64,000 bases of DNA from assembly GCA_949296365.1 (NCBI GenBank), contig CASFPZ010000010.1, positions 1 through 64,000 of the forward strand. Direction: 5' to 3'. The notes beneath the pieces are model-generated. The model made no database searches. It worked only from the letters and a program-made list of their open reading frames with translations, and had not been told where the DNA came from. This DNA is from an uncultured Akkermansia sp. (lineage in GTDB: Bacteria; Verrucomicrobiota; Verrucomicrobiia; Verrucomicrobiales; Akkermansiaceae). Shown in pieces: positions 44,976 through 54,755 of this stretch (its first letter is position 1; every line of letters begins with the position of its first letter). Both the position numbers and the translations under genes were made by a program.

Positions 44976-47273
44976 TTAAACATCCTTGCGACTTAAAGTT
45001 ACGGTTTCTCCTGGACTCATGCTAATAGACAGAAGTCCTTGTCCCTGGGTAATGGCCTTGCCATGCGTGTCGAATGCTCCATCGAATGGATTGGCGAGCT
45101 TGGCTGTGCCACCTTGTTCCGAATGAATGACGACTTGAGTGACTTTGCCTTGACTCCGTTGTGCCGAAACAAGGAAAGCTCCGTAAGCCCTAAGAGAACG
45201 GAAGGAAACATCTTGCCATTTGGCTGGAATAGCCGGGAAAACACGGATTGTTCCCGTGTGGCTCTGAAGCAACATCTCTTGAATGCCTGACGCGTAGGCG
45301 AAATTACCCTCTAGGGTGAACGGCCGGTAGGTGAATCCCGATTTGCCGCTCTTAGTTTGGTCGCCGTTGGCATGGAATGTGTTGCGAAGACAGAAACACT
45401 GCGCAAAGTCCTTGAGCGCCCGAGCCGCACCTTCGCCATCCATGGCTCGTGCCTTCATGTTACCTAACCAACTGTAAGAATACCCACACCAGGCGCCAGG
45501 ACCATAGTGGTCGAGATCGGAGATCGTGGAACGAATGATCTGCTGAGCTTTTTCTCCATGGCTCCAATCGATGAGACCCAGTGGATGAATGGCCAGAGCA
45601 TGCGAGAAATGACGGTGAGAACTCTGGTAGGGTACGCCTGGTGCAAAAGCTAACCCTTTGTTATCGTTGTCTAAAGCATAGTCGGGGAGCTGTGCCTCGA
45701 GAGCTTTCCAATGAGCTGCTTCTTCATTGTAGCCTAACTCTGTGGCTAATTCCGCTGCTGCTTTGAAGGCAAACCTCATGAGAGCTAGGTCGTAGTTGGT
45801 TGTATCCTTGAACCAGGCGCGGATACTGTTATCGAAAATCTCAGGACTGGAGCTGAGCGGCAATTGCCGTACGTTATTCTTGATAATTGAAAATTGTTCC
45901 AGGAAAGTGGCCACATCTTTCAAATAGGGATAGGCTCTCTCTTTTAAGAAATGCCGATCGCGAGAATATTGCCAATGCAAGTAGAAATGCAGGGCAAGCC
46001 AGGCAGAAACAGTTGGCGAACAGGCATATTGAATCCATCCTCCCATGGGGTCGCCTGTCAAAGTACACACCCCTGGTACATTCAGCCCGTCTCGTTCGTA
46101 GAATAAACGAGTATATTGTTTGTGAGTGTCTCGTTGCTTCCAGAGCGTATTCAGATACCCTAAGCCTTCTTCGAGGTAATTGCCCGTGTAACAGGGCCAG
46201 TAACTGAGTTGGGTGTTGAGGTCGTGATGGTAATCTCCTTTCCACGGCGGTAATGCTCCGTTGTCTGCTGTCCAGACGGCTTGTAGAGAGATGGGGGAGG
46301 AATAAGACCGAGCAGCAGAACCTAACTTGTAGATTTCATTGTAGTACTGTTTTTCAAGGACGGGATCGGGCAGGGTAACTGATGATTTGCCCCAGAAAGA
46401 CTTCCACCAGCATTGGTGACTGCCATAAAGACTATCAATTTCTCCCAACGCTTGCTTCGTCAATTCATCCGCTTTGTCTTGCCCTAGAGACGAAGTGACA
46501 GACCAAACGCCTATCAAACGGCTGCCCTCCCGTTTCCAACGAATGGAAACATCATAGAAAAATTGCCCCCATCCGGGCTGGTGGTATGAGGCGGAATGGG
46601 CTGTTGTTACGACTTGGCCTTGCTTGTAGCCCAAACGGTCGAGCTTGGCTCCTGAATGCCCTTGGGCTGCATTGGCCGATACCTTCGTATTTTGGTATTG
46701 TGGTGGCACTAGCCGGGGTATAAACTCATCGGGAACATTCTCAAAAACGAACCACCCGATAGGGCGAGTCGCATGCACAAAACTTTGCATCGATGCTCCA
46801 TTCTCCCAAACAATTTCACAGACTGCTTCCTTGAGGTATAAATGTGTCGACTTCACTCCCCCCAATGTCCCTATATCAAATTCGATGCCTGCGCCTGGGA
46901 TTTTGGTTGGAGCTGGCAGGGCGTTGTAAGGAGCGTCGAATTTCTGCTGCACAATTCCGTATTGGTTGTTCTCAACTTGTTCCTTAACCCAGGAAAAACG
47001 AAAATTAGGATCACTGTGAAAACCAATTGGACGCAGATCCCAAAGATCGGTGCGATCTAGCGAAAATCTCAACGTTCGAGTGCCATTTTGCCAAATAAGA
47101 GCGCCAATGACGGCATTGCCCAGAGGCATCCCTTCGTCCCAGACCGAAGCTAAATCGGAAAATTCTAAATCGTGAGGAGAAGCTGTTACTGGCAATGGTA
47201 ATTCTGCCCGAACAATCGAACTACAGGATAACGCTGCGAACGCTGTAAAAGATAAGAAGAGGGAAAATTTCAT
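44976..47273 (-). CDS. GH95 family glycoside hydrolase, secreted
   Basis: The start is the ATG giving MKFSLFLSFTAF, three codons inside the longest frame, whose first codon is TTG. This 765-residue protein carries a signal peptide (ending near VRA), an N-terminal beta domain (MPLGNAVIGALIWQ) and an (alpha/alpha)6 barrel with QAVWTADNGALPPWKGDYHH and LNTQLSYWP, the hallmark of GH95. GH95 enzymes are mostly 1,2-alpha-L-fucosidases, with some alpha-L-galactosidases, and would fit host mucin or plant xyloglucan use. HRHFSHALAIHPL is also typical. It forms a two-gene unit with the downstream dehydrogenase. Confidence 0.9.
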   Translation of the reverse strand: MKFSLFLSFTAFAALSCSSIVRAELPLPVTASPHDLEFSDLASVWDEGMPLGNAVIGALIWQNGTRTLRFSLDRTDLWDLRPIGFHSDPNFRFSWVKEQVENNQYGIVQQKFDAPYNALPAPTKIPGAGIEFDIGTLGGVKSTHLYLKEAVCEIVWENGASMQSFVHATRPIGWFVFENVPDEFIPRLVPPQYQNTKVSANAAQGHSGAKLDRLGYKQGQVVTTAHSASYHQPGWGQFFYDVSIRWKREGSRLIGVWSVTSSLGQDKADELTKQALGEIDSLYGSHQCWWKSFWGKSSVTLPDPVLEKQYYNEIYKLGSAARSYSSPISLQAVWTADNGALPPWKGDYHHDLNTQLSYWPCYTGNYLEEGLGYLNTLWKQRDTHKQYTRLFYERDGLNVPGVCTLTGDPMGGWIQYACSPTVSAWLALHFYLHWQYSRDRHFLKERAYPYLKDVATFLEQFSIIKNNVRQLPLSSSPEIFDNSIRAWFKDTTNYDLALMRFAFKAAAELATELGYNEEAAHWKALEAQLPDYALDNDNKGLAFAPGVPYQSSHRHFSHALAIHPLGLIDWSHGEKAQQIIRSTISDLDHYGPGAWCGYSYSWLGNMKARAMDGEGAARALKDFAQCFCLRNTFHANGDQTKSGKSGFTYRPFTLEGNFAYASGIQEMLLQSHTGTIRVFPAIPAKWQDVSFRSLRAYGAFLVSAQRSQGKVTQVVIHSEQGGTAKLANPFDGAFDTHGKAITQGQGLLSISMSPGETVTLSRKDV

Positions 47274-47366
47274 GGCAGGCAACAGAAAAACTAACTATAT
47301 AATTAGACACTACTCCTAAAATTCTCTTATTTCAAGCATTCAATGAGTCAAATGCGGAAACTTGAA

Positions 47367-47855
47367 TCACAACTCGTCAGTTTTTTGAATGCTGGCTTTG
47401 TCTGACGTTGGCGTCGCTACTGATAGTCCGTTCTCTTCGTCCGGTTCATCGGGTGGGTTTTTCGAGGAGTTTTTGAGTCGGTTTTGGAGAGAATCTTCCT
47501 GAAGCCAGGCAATGGCAACTGTAATTAAACAGGTAACCATCCAAAATCCTAACCCAGCAAGCCAGGGAAACCGTAACGTAATAAACAAACTTTCCGGCCC
47601 TTTGTCTCCTGCATCGAGAAGTACCGAAGCTAAACCATCTTGGTCACTGATAAAGCGTTCTCGGCATGCTTCCAAAAATTGAACGTAGAGTGCAATCGTG
47701 TAGGTGATCAATGCTGTTGCTAGCGTACCGGCAATGACTCCAGTGCGCCTCCAGCGATGTTCCATGAATAATCCTACCAACGTGGTAATTCCCGCTGCTG
47801 TCAGCAAATAACACAGCAACAGAAAGAAAATTAATAAAGTAACTCCTGTAGGCAT
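47367..47855 (-). CDS. Membrane protein, unknown function
   Basis: This 162-residue protein has three hydrophobic segments (about 5-27, 38-60 and 93-117) and a hydrophilic, acidic C-terminal tail of 40 residues ending KTDEL. It is probably an inner-membrane protein. No family was recognised. It follows queA by 70 bases in the same orientation and may be read from the same transcript. Confidence 0.65.
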   Translation of the reverse strand: MPTGVTLLIFFLLLCYLLTAAGITTLVGLFMEHRWRRTGVIAGTLATALITYTIALYVQFLEACRERFISDQDGLASVLLDAGDKGPESLFITLRFPWLAGLGFWMVTCLITVAIAWLQEDSLQNRLKNSSKNPPDEPDEENGLSVATPTSDKASIQKTDEL

Positions 47856-47925
47856 TACTGAAATCTTATGGTAATGCTCTTGCTAATCAAGTTAATTTTA
47901 TGATTTATTAGACAAACGTATGTTT

Positions 47926-48909
47926 TTACAAAATAAGCATGCAATCACCGTAAGAATAGAAACGATAACGCAAGCGAATCGCTTCTTCGTAAGCCCGCAT
48001 GACGAGGTCCTTCCCGGCGAATGCGCTGACGAGCATGATCAATGTGCTTTGCGGCAGGTGAAAGTTCGTGATCAATGCATCGACAATCTTGTATTGATAG
48101 GGCGGATAGATGAAGATGTTGGTGTCGCCTTCGGCAGGCTTAAGCGGGAGCCCTTGAGTAGTGGCGAGGTGTTCTAAAACGCGAACTGATGTGGTACCTA
48201 CTGCGACAACGCGTTTGGCGCCGCGAAGACGGTTGGCTGTTTCTTCGGGCATGACGAAATGCTCGGTATGCATGTCGTGATCCTCGATACGATCGGTCTT
48301 GACGGGACGGAAAGTGCCGACCCCAACGTGTAAGGTGACAAAACAATGAGGGATGGACTCCAGGAGTTCTGGGGTGAAATGTAATCCGGCAGTTGGCGCT
48401 GCAATGGCACCATTGTGTACAGCATAAACGGTCTGGTAACGTTCTTTGTCTGAGGGGTCGCTTTCGCGATTCATATAGTGGGGTAGGGCCAGTCGACCGT
48501 AGCGTTCTTCGTCGACTTCATGGTTGAAACGGATGGTGCGATAGCCTTGATCATCAATACCTTCCACGGTTCCGATAGCTTCGCCGATTTGAATGGTTTT
48601 CCCAATTTTCATTTTGCGCCCGGGCCGCACTAAACATTTCCACAATGTGGGATTGAGAACTTCAGCTCGAACAAGCTCAATAACGCCGTCGTTGGAAAAA
48701 AACCTTGCCGGAACAACTCTCGTGTCGTTCAGAACAAAGAGATCTCCTGGCTGAACGTACTCTAACAGGTCGCTAAAGTGGCGATGTTCAATTTCTCCGG
48801 TAGTGCGGTGTACGACCATCATCCGCGAAGCTGCCCGATCGGGCAAAGGTCGTTCCGCAATCAGTTCTTCCGGCAAGCTGTAATCAAAATCGGTTGTAAG
48901 CACGTCCAT
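47926..48909 (-). CDS. queA: S-adenosylmethionine:tRNA ribosyltransferase-isomerase
   Basis: QueA transfers and isomerises the ribosyl group of SAM onto 7-aminomethyl-7-deazaguanine in tRNA, forming epoxyqueuosine. The start ATG giving MDVLTTDFDYSLPEELIAERP was chosen; two ATG codons upstream in the same frame (10 codons at most) are alternatives. The 327-residue protein shows VLNDTRVVPAR, GAIAAPTAGLHFT, LHVGVGTFRPV, VAVGTTSVRVLE and LITNFHLPQSTL, all standard QueA motifs. It is divergent from floA. Confidence 0.97.
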   Translation of the reverse strand: MDVLTTDFDYSLPEELIAERPLPDRAASRMMVVHRTTGEIEHRHFSDLLEYVQPGDLFVLNDTRVVPARFFSNDGVIELVRAEVLNPTLWKCLVRPGRKMKIGKTIQIGEAIGTVEGIDDQGYRTIRFNHEVDEERYGRLALPHYMNRESDPSDKERYQTVYAVHNGAIAAPTAGLHFTPELLESIPHCFVTLHVGVGTFRPVKTDRIEDHDMHTEHFVMPEETANRLRGAKRVVAVGTTSVRVLEHLATTQGLPLKPAEGDTNIFIYPPYQYKIVDALITNFHLPQSTLIMLVSAFAGKDLVMRAYEEAIRLRYRFYSYGDCMLIL

Positions 48910-49130
48910 CTGCATTGCCTTTTCAGGAGAACTGGTCAAGAAGAGAAATTCAAAATCCGGGGAAATGCCAAAAATCGTTGATCCTGGAACCTGTTTTTCC
49001 CTGATTTCTTGCTTAGCGGAATGTTCGAAATCTATCCAGAGACAAAAAGAACACAGAGATATTCCTCAACCCGTGGCCATCGTTGTTCGATGACGCGATT
49101 TTATTCTTTCTGTTGAGCAGGTAATATGTT
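48910..49130. promoter_or_regulatory. Divergent region between queA and floA
   Basis: This 221-base gap should hold both promoters. TAATAT lies just before the floA ATG, which would give a very short leader if used as -10. No further element was recognised. Confidence 0.35.
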
Positions 49131-50207
49131 ATGAACCACTCCATGATGTTAGGGAATAGTTTGTATATGTTGGCAGCAACCGAATTCAACTTCATCGCTG
49201 GTTTGGTGATGATTGTGTTGGTTGTCATCGTTTTGATTGCTGCCATGGTTATCATTAAGTTTTTCAAAACTTGGCTGAGAGCCCTGCTCGCAAAGGCGCC
49301 GGTGTCTATGTTCAATTTATTGGGGATGTTGCTGCGAAAGGTGCCTTATGAAGGTGTTGTTGAATCGCGCATTACGGCATGCAAGGCAGGATTGCCTTTG
49401 TCGACTGATGCATTGGAAGCCCACTTTTTGGCGGGCGGCGATTACCACAACTGCGTGTTGGCGTTGATTGCTGCGGCTAAGGCTGGAATCCCGCTTACGT
49501 TTGATAAAGCTTGCGCTATTGACTTGGCTGTGAAAGGCACGGAAAAGACGGTGCTGGAAGCTGTGAGAACCTCTATTAATCCCCGGGTGATTGATTGCCC
49601 CAACCCCTCGTCAGGACAAACGCGATTGACGGCTGTGGCTCGAGATGGCATTGCTGTGGCTGTGCGCGCTAGAGTGACCGTTCGCACGAATTTGGATCTT
49701 TTTGTTGGCGGCGCAACGGAAGATACGGTGGTCGCCCGAGTCGGTGAAGGCATCGTTTCGGCTGTGGGGTCGGCATTGTCATATAAAGACGTCTTGGAAC
49801 GCCCTGAGAGTATCTCACAAAAGGTGATGGAAAAAGGCGTCGATGCTTCGACTGCCTTCGAAGTAATTTCTATCGATATCGCTGATGTCGATGTCGCAGG
49901 AAACGTTGGCGCTCGATTGCAGGCTGAACAGGCTGAAGCTGATAAACAAATCGCTCAAGCTAAGGCTGAAGTCCGCCGCGCAGCCGCTGTCGCTACAGAA
50001 CAGGAAATGGCTGCTCGTACCCAGGAAATGCGTGCCAAAGTCGTCGAAGCCGAAGCCGAAATCCCAATGGCTATTGCAGAGGCCTTCCGCAATGGTAATT
50101 TGGGTGTCCTCGATTATGCTCGGTATCAGAATGTCGTGGCTGATACGAAAATGCGCGAATCGATCGCTGGCGATGGCCGTGTGTCGGCCAAACCTTTGGA
50201 GCATTAA
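49131..50207 (+). CDS. floA: Flotillin-like protein FloA
   Basis: This 358-residue membrane protein belongs to the FloA (YqfA) family, SPFH-like scaffolds of functional membrane microdomains that organise signalling, secretion and cell-wall synthesis. A hydrophobic segment at about 22-46 precedes the conserved FloA part ([70 protein letters not shown]). A coiled-coil region rich in Glu, Ala and Lys at about 262-315 drives oligomerisation. It is followed 42 bases later by a membrane-anchored partner gene. Confidence 0.96.
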   Translation: MNHSMMLGNSLYMLAATEFNFIAGLVMIVLVVIVLIAAMVIIKFFKTWLRALLAKAPVSMFNLLGMLLRKVPYEGVVESRITACKAGLPLSTDALEAHFLAGGDYHNCVLALIAAAKAGIPLTFDKACAIDLAVKGTEKTVLEAVRTSINPRVIDCPNPSSGQTRLTAVARDGIAVAVRARVTVRTNLDLFVGGATEDTVVARVGEGIVSAVGSALSYKDVLERPESISQKVMEKGVDASTAFEVISIDIADVDVAGNVGARLQAEQAEADKQIAQAKAEVRRAAAVATEQEMAARTQEMRAKVVEAEAEIPMAIAEAFRNGNLGVLDYARYQNVVADTKMRESIAGDGRVSAKPLEH

Positions 50208-50249
50208 TCGCTTGGCTCGTGGTTGTGTGAACTGGGTTTGTCGGACAAG

Positions 50250-50819
50250 ATGATGGAAATGAATATTATATTGGCTGATTGGCTGACTGCTTCTTCCCCA
50301 GACTCCGGATCATACGAGTGGGTGGTTTGGTTGCTGGTGTTGGTGATAGGCGGTGGCTGGGAATACCTTAAAAAACGCTTAAAGGGTAAAGAGTTCGACG
50401 AAGTCCCTCCGGTAATCCTGGAACCTGACTTTCCTCAGCAACGTACGAGTACTCCCCAAAATGAGCAAAATCCTGTTGGGAGTCCGACGATAGAGGTCCC
50501 TCCTCCTTTGATAAGAAATGAACCGCCTCCTCCCATGCCGTGGCAACCTCCCGTACTAGCGGGAACTGCGATGCCGAGTGTCGAGGAAATCGCGCAATCC
50601 CAGTTGGGTGGGTCTGGGGCCGATGTAGAACAGGCTGCTCAACATCAGATTGCTCAACGTCTCGTGGGTCAGTCTGTTCAGACGCGGGTCCAGCGCAAAA
50701 CCTCTGCCCAGGCTGATGAAATGCGCCGTGCTTTGGACGATCCTCATGCATTGCGCATGGCTATCCTCTATCGTGAAATTATAGATCGGCCCACGGCCTT
50801 GCGAAACGATCGGTTTTAG
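50250..50819 (+). CDS. Membrane-anchored hypothetical protein next to floA
   Basis: The first ATG of the frame (50250) gives 189 residues; two further ATG codons follow within three codons, and a TTG lies nine codons upstream. There is one transmembrane segment (about 22-38), a basic KKRLKGK stretch, a Pro-rich linker and a C-terminal helical region ending RALDDPHALRMAIL and EIIDRP. This recurring RALDDP-AILYREI pattern at the end could be a binding peptide. A role with FloA is suggested only by adjacency. The gene's last 41 bases overlap the end of dinB on the other strand. Confidence 0.6.
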   Translation: MMEMNIILADWLTASSPDSGSYEWVVWLLVLVIGGGWEYLKKRLKGKEFDEVPPVILEPDFPQQRTSTPQNEQNPVGSPTIEVPPPLIRNEPPPPMPWQPPVLAGTAMPSVEEIAQSQLGGSGADVEQAAQHQIAQRLVGQSVQTRVQRKTSAQADEMRRALDDPHALRMAILYREIIDRPTALRNDRF

Positions 50820-51918
50820 TACCTTGTGGAAAGGGATCGAATGGTAGTTCCAGTTGCTCCCACCGGGATGTCGACCCCTGACTGGGTGGGTTGGATATCG
50901 ATACTCCTAACAAACGTAACGGTGCCTGGTGCGGTTCAATGCTTTCCAATAACGTGGTCGCCAATGACAAAATCTCATCTGAATCCGTTAAAGGATAATT
51001 CATGGTCAGGCTGCGTGTTTTCTGGATGAAATCGGGAAATTTGACTTTGACTGTGATGGTGTTGCCTACGAACTGGGATCGCTTCAACCGATGTTGGAGT
51101 TCCATAACAATGGATTCCAGTTTGTTGTCGATCGCCTCTTCTCGTGATAAATCGCTCATGTAGGTGTATTCGCAACCAACAGATTTTCGAACATGAGCGG
51201 TTTCTACAGGGCGTTCGTCGATCCCGCGAGCAAATTGGTAGTAGAGGTTACCCATTTTCCCAAAATGAGTCGTTAGGAATTCCTTAGTTTGACTACGAAG
51301 TTCTTTCCCATTGGTTATCGAGAACGATCGCATGCGTGCCGCTGTCATTTTCCCCACACCCCAAAAGGCTTCAATAGGCAAGGCATCGATAAATTCTTGG
51401 GCTTTTTGAGGCGCGATCGTGCAAAGTCCGTTGGGTTTCCGGTAATCAGAGGCGATTTTTGCTAGGAATTTATTGTAAGAAACACCAGCTGACGAGGTGA
51501 GCCCTGTTTCATTGAAGATGTCCTGCTTGATGAGACGGGCAATGTCAACTGCCAACGGTATGTCTAATTTGTTAGAAGTGACGTCGAGAAAGGCTTCGTC
51601 CAAGGAGAGAGGCTCGATGAGGTCAGTGTAACGGCTGAAAATCTCGCGAATCTGCCGACTGATCTGCTTGTAGACTTCCATGCGATTGGGTACGAAAATA
51701 AGACTAGGGCAGAGGCGAGCGGCTTTGACTGAAGGCATGGCTGAACGAATGCCAAACCGCCGAGCTTCATAACTGGCTGTGGCAACGACGCCCCGAAGCC
51801 CCGGACGACCTACTGCGACTGGTTTGCCGCGGTATTCCGGATGGTCACGTTGCTCGATAGAAGCATAAAAGGCATCCATGTCGATATGAATGATTTTTCT
51901 GATAGGGGCCTGCTCCAT
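50779..51918 (-). CDS. dinB: DNA polymerase IV (Y family)
   Basis: The start giving MEQAPIRKIIHIDMDAFYAS was chosen, 379 residues; the frame runs 24 codons further without similarity. DinB is an error-prone translesion polymerase active on damaged DNA. Catalytic acids appear in IDMDAFYASIEQ (Asp13) and LSLDEAFLDV. The thumb has FWGVGKMTAARM, and the little finger domain covers the C-terminal third. It ends RFARPWADL with no obvious beta-clamp peptide beyond LELPFDP (QLELPF), which does fit the clamp-binding consensus. Its 3' end overlaps the floA-partner gene by 41 bases, tail to tail. It is divergent from the GT25 gene. Confidence 0.95.
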   Translation of the reverse strand: MEQAPIRKIIHIDMDAFYASIEQRDHPEYRGKPVAVGRPGLRGVVATASYEARRFGIRSAMPSVKAARLCPSLIFVPNRMEVYKQISRQIREIFSRYTDLIEPLSLDEAFLDVTSNKLDIPLAVDIARLIKQDIFNETGLTSSAGVSYNKFLAKIASDYRKPNGLCTIAPQKAQEFIDALPIEAFWGVGKMTAARMRSFSITNGKELRSQTKEFLTTHFGKMGNLYYQFARGIDERPVETAHVRKSVGCEYTYMSDLSREEAIDNKLESIVMELQHRLKRSQFVGNTITVKVKFPDFIQKTRSLTMNYPLTDSDEILSLATTLLESIEPHQAPLRLLGVSISNPPSQGSTSRWEQLELPFDPFPQGTKTDRFARPWADL

Positions 51919-52053
51919 GTCAGATCGCGAGAACCGTGTACAGTTGTATTGTCCCGAACTTGAATGCCAAGTCAATGCGGAAATTGCCAAGTTTCAAGGA
52001 GGAAAATGTTGCCATAAAACGGGATTCCTAGTACAATCAAAACGCAATTTCTT

Positions 52054-52875
52054 ATGGCGACGTCATATCCAACTGCTTGTGAACGAACGCTTCATTTGGT
52101 GATTAATTTAGAAACAGCTGTCGATCGAAGACGGCATATTGAAACGCAGGCTCAAAAACTCGGATTACCTGTGCAATTGATCACAGCGATTCCTGGGAAA
52201 GACTTGGTGGCCGACCAAGTGCCGGGGTATGATCGGAAACGGCGTTTGCTTGAGTATAGCGTAGACCTGTTGCCGAATGAATTGGCCTGTATCTTGAGCC
52301 ATTTGAAGGGGATTAAAACTTTTTTAGAGTCGGATTACGAGTATTGTGTTCTCAATGAGGACGATGTGTTGTTTGCCGATGATTTCCTGGAGTCTATCGA
52401 GGAAATCTTGACTCGTACTTCAGGTTGGGAATGCGTGAAGTTATGGACGGCTGGGCGGCATTACGAGGTGATGCCTAAACCCGACGATATGAAGATTAAA
52501 CTGACTTTTCCTAAAAAATTCCCATGGGAGGCAACAAGTATTCTGTATACGAGAGTTGGCGCTGAAAAGATATTGAAGGGATTTGAACGTTTTTGGATGT
52601 GTTACGATCAACAATGGGCTGGCGTATGTTTCCGGGAAGGGATCATTGCTTGTGGTGTTCTCCCGGCTCCCGCTCGTCCTGATTCTAGTCTTTGTGTAAA
52701 AAGCACAATTGACGCTGACTTGTCGCGCACGAACAGTTATGAATCTAAGCGTTCCCTGATCCAGTGGTTGATCCACCGGTATTGGGTCATTTGGTTCTCA
52801 AATCATAAGAAAAAAATGCGCAAAATCCTGCCGCAATTGCTAAAGATCAGCAACGCGCACGAGGAGGCTCTCTAA
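52054..52875 (+). CDS. Glycosyltransferase family 25 (LPS biosynthesis type)
   Basis: This 273-residue cytoplasmic enzyme belongs to GT25, which mostly adds galactose residues during lipooligosaccharide assembly in Gram-negative bacteria. Conserved features are LHLVINLETAVDRRRHIE at the N-terminus, LLPNELACILSHLKGIKTFL, and VLNEDDVLFADDF with the acidic metal-binding cluster. It is divergent from dinB and stands alone, so no polysaccharide locus is visible around it. Confidence 0.87.
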   Translation: MATSYPTACERTLHLVINLETAVDRRRHIETQAQKLGLPVQLITAIPGKDLVADQVPGYDRKRRLLEYSVDLLPNELACILSHLKGIKTFLESDYEYCVLNEDDVLFADDFLESIEEILTRTSGWECVKLWTAGRHYEVMPKPDDMKIKLTFPKKFPWEATSILYTRVGAEKILKGFERFWMCYDQQWAGVCFREGIIACGVLPAPARPDSSLCVKSTIDADLSRTNSYESKRSLIQWLIHRYWVIWFSNHKKKMRKILPQLLKISNAHEEAL

Positions 52876-53042
52876 CTTGGTTTGTTGATTGTTTCCTCTA
52901 ACCTCTGTGGAAAATTGCTGTTGTAGTTCGATAGGCCGCGAACACTGCCATCTTGTATTGGCTTAGATTGAAATCCAAAGGCGTCTTGGTAGGGAAGACA
53001 GGTTTCCTCCCCCCCTCCCCCCGCAAATTCTTGAAATTCCTG

Positions 53043-53990
53043 TTATCCTTCATGAGATAAAATTTGACGCGCTTGCTGGCAATCGGCTGCCATTTGTCTT
53101 GCTAGATCGTCAAGAGAATCGAATTTCTGTTCACTTCGGAGAAATTGAATGAGGTCGATAGACATTTCCTGGTTGTATAAATCGCCAGACCAATCGAATA
53201 AATAATTTTCGAGAAGAATTTCTCCTGGGTCTTCATGTTCAACTGTTGGCCTGATACCCAAATTGCAAATGCCTGGCAATCTAGCGTTATTGTGCGCAAT
53301 TTGGGTAAGCGTTGCATAAACGCCTAATGGGGGTAATAATTGATGGCGCGAAGGTCGAATATTCCCCGTCGGGAAACCGAGCCGATGGGCTAACTTGCGT
53401 CCATGAATTACTACGCCTGTTAGGCGATAGGGGCGACCGAGCATGCTGGCTGCTCGCTCGAGTTCCCCATGCTTGATCATGTGGCGGATGATCGTGCTGC
53501 TGACTCGTTCCCCGTCAATCGAAAACGGCGGAACGGGCGTCAGCTCAAAACCGTCCCGGTTCGCTCGAGCTGCTAAGAAATCGATATCGCCACTGCGTCC
53601 TTGCCCAAATTTCCAGTCTTCTCCAACGGCTATTCCCGCAACGGGACTGGCTTGTTCTAACAGATCGAGGAATTCCGACGCACTGGCTGCTGCTAAATCT
53701 TGAGTGAATGGCATTGTAAAAGTCAGATTGACGCCCAGATCTTCAAAATATTCTAACTTTTCTTGCAAATTGGAGAATAGCAGGCGTGGGGCTGATTCCG
53801 GATGCAACAAGGCTTGTGGATGCGGATTGAAGGTCAAAATCCCTGAAAGCGCCCCACAGGAACGCGCTCTCTGGATGGCTGTGGCAATGACTGCTTGATG
53901 CCCTAGATGCAGCCCGTCAAAAAAACCAATAGCCCAGTAAATGGGGGTGTTGATTTTAGATAACTCTCCGATGGAGCGGATAACTTTCAT
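53043..53990 (-). CDS. ribF: Bifunctional riboflavin kinase/FAD synthetase
   Basis: This 315-residue protein has an N-terminal FMN adenylyltransferase domain (AIGFFDGLHLGHQAVI, TFNPHPQALL, VGEDWKFGQGRSGD, VSSTIIRHMI) and a C-terminal riboflavin kinase domain (RLGFPTGNI, PPLGVYATL, ICNLGIRPTV). It makes FMN and FAD from riboflavin. It lies 14 bases after truB, in the widespread nrnA-truB-ribF order. The kinase domain is of normal length. Confidence 0.97.
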   Translation of the reverse strand: MKVIRSIGELSKINTPIYWAIGFFDGLHLGHQAVIATAIQRARSCGALSGILTFNPHPQALLHPESAPRLLFSNLQEKLEYFEDLGVNLTFTMPFTQDLAAASASEFLDLLEQASPVAGIAVGEDWKFGQGRSGDIDFLAARANRDGFELTPVPPFSIDGERVSSTIIRHMIKHGELERAASMLGRPYRLTGVVIHGRKLAHRLGFPTGNIRPSRHQLLPPLGVYATLTQIAHNNARLPGICNLGIRPTVEHEDPGEILLENYLFDWSGDLYNQEMSIDLIQFLRSEQKFDSLDDLARQMAADCQQARQILSHEG

Positions 53991-54004
53991 ACGGCAGAAA
54001 ATCG

Positions 54005-54727
54005 TTAGCGGATTCCTCGCATGGCGGCTATTTGAGAAATACTGACTATCTTCGAATACAATTCCGTGCGCGGAAGAGTTTTGAGCGCCATGGCATCAAT
54101 TGCCTGGCTAACTGAAAATTCTCCGGATTTAGTTCGTCTTAAACGACTTAGGCAGGCGCCGCAATGTAGTTTCTCTCCAATGTCGTGGGCTAAAGAACGT
54201 ACGTAAAAACCTTTGGAACATTGAATCGTGAAATCGACTTCAGGTAACTCAATTCGATGAATTTGATACCCTTCTAAGGTGACAGAGCGTGCCTCTCGTT
54301 CAACAACTTGTCCCTTGCGTGCGAGTTTGTAGAGAGGTACTCCATCTTTTTTGATGGCTGATACCATGGGCGGCATTTGATCAAAGGTCCCTCTGTAACT
54401 CTCGAAGGCTGCTGTAACTTGGTCCGGTGTCAGATGATTAACTGAATGCCTCGCTAGTACTTCTCCTTGGAGGTCATAGGACGATGTCTCGAGACCTAGC
54501 TCGAGGGTCCCTTGGTATTCTTTGTGTTCGGCCATCAGCAAATCTTGCAGTTTGGTCGCTTTGTTGATGACAAGAATCAGCAAGCCGGTAGCCATGGGAT
54601 CAAGGGTGCCGCAGTGCCCAATTTTCTTAATTCCTAGAGAACGACGGGCTATGGCGACGACATCGTGCGATGTCATATCGGTGGCTTTGTCAATGAGGAG
54701 GATGCCGCTGGGTAATGTCGAATCCAT
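54005..54727 (-). CDS. truB: tRNA pseudouridine(55) synthase
   Basis: TruB converts U55 to pseudouridine in the T-arm of tRNAs. The start giving MDSTLPSGILLIDKATDMTSH was selected (240 residues), since 24 further upstream codons have no similarity to the family. The catalytic Asp lies in HCGTLDPMATGLL. Other motifs are EYQGTLELG, MPPMVSAIKKDGVPLYKLAR and SKGFYVRSLAHDIGEKL. Typical C-terminal PUA-like extension is short. It is 28 bases after nrnA and 14 bases before ribF. Confidence 0.97.
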   Translation of the reverse strand: MDSTLPSGILLIDKATDMTSHDVVAIARRSLGIKKIGHCGTLDPMATGLLILVINKATKLQDLLMAEHKEYQGTLELGLETSSYDLQGEVLARHSVNHLTPDQVTAAFESYRGTFDQMPPMVSAIKKDGVPLYKLARKGQVVEREARSVTLEGYQIHRIELPEVDFTIQCSKGFYVRSLAHDIGEKLHCGACLSRLRRTKSGEFSVSQAIDAMALKTLPRTELYSKIVSISQIAAMRGIR

Positions 54728-54755
54728 AAAATTGTGTGTCAAAAAAAATGAAAAA

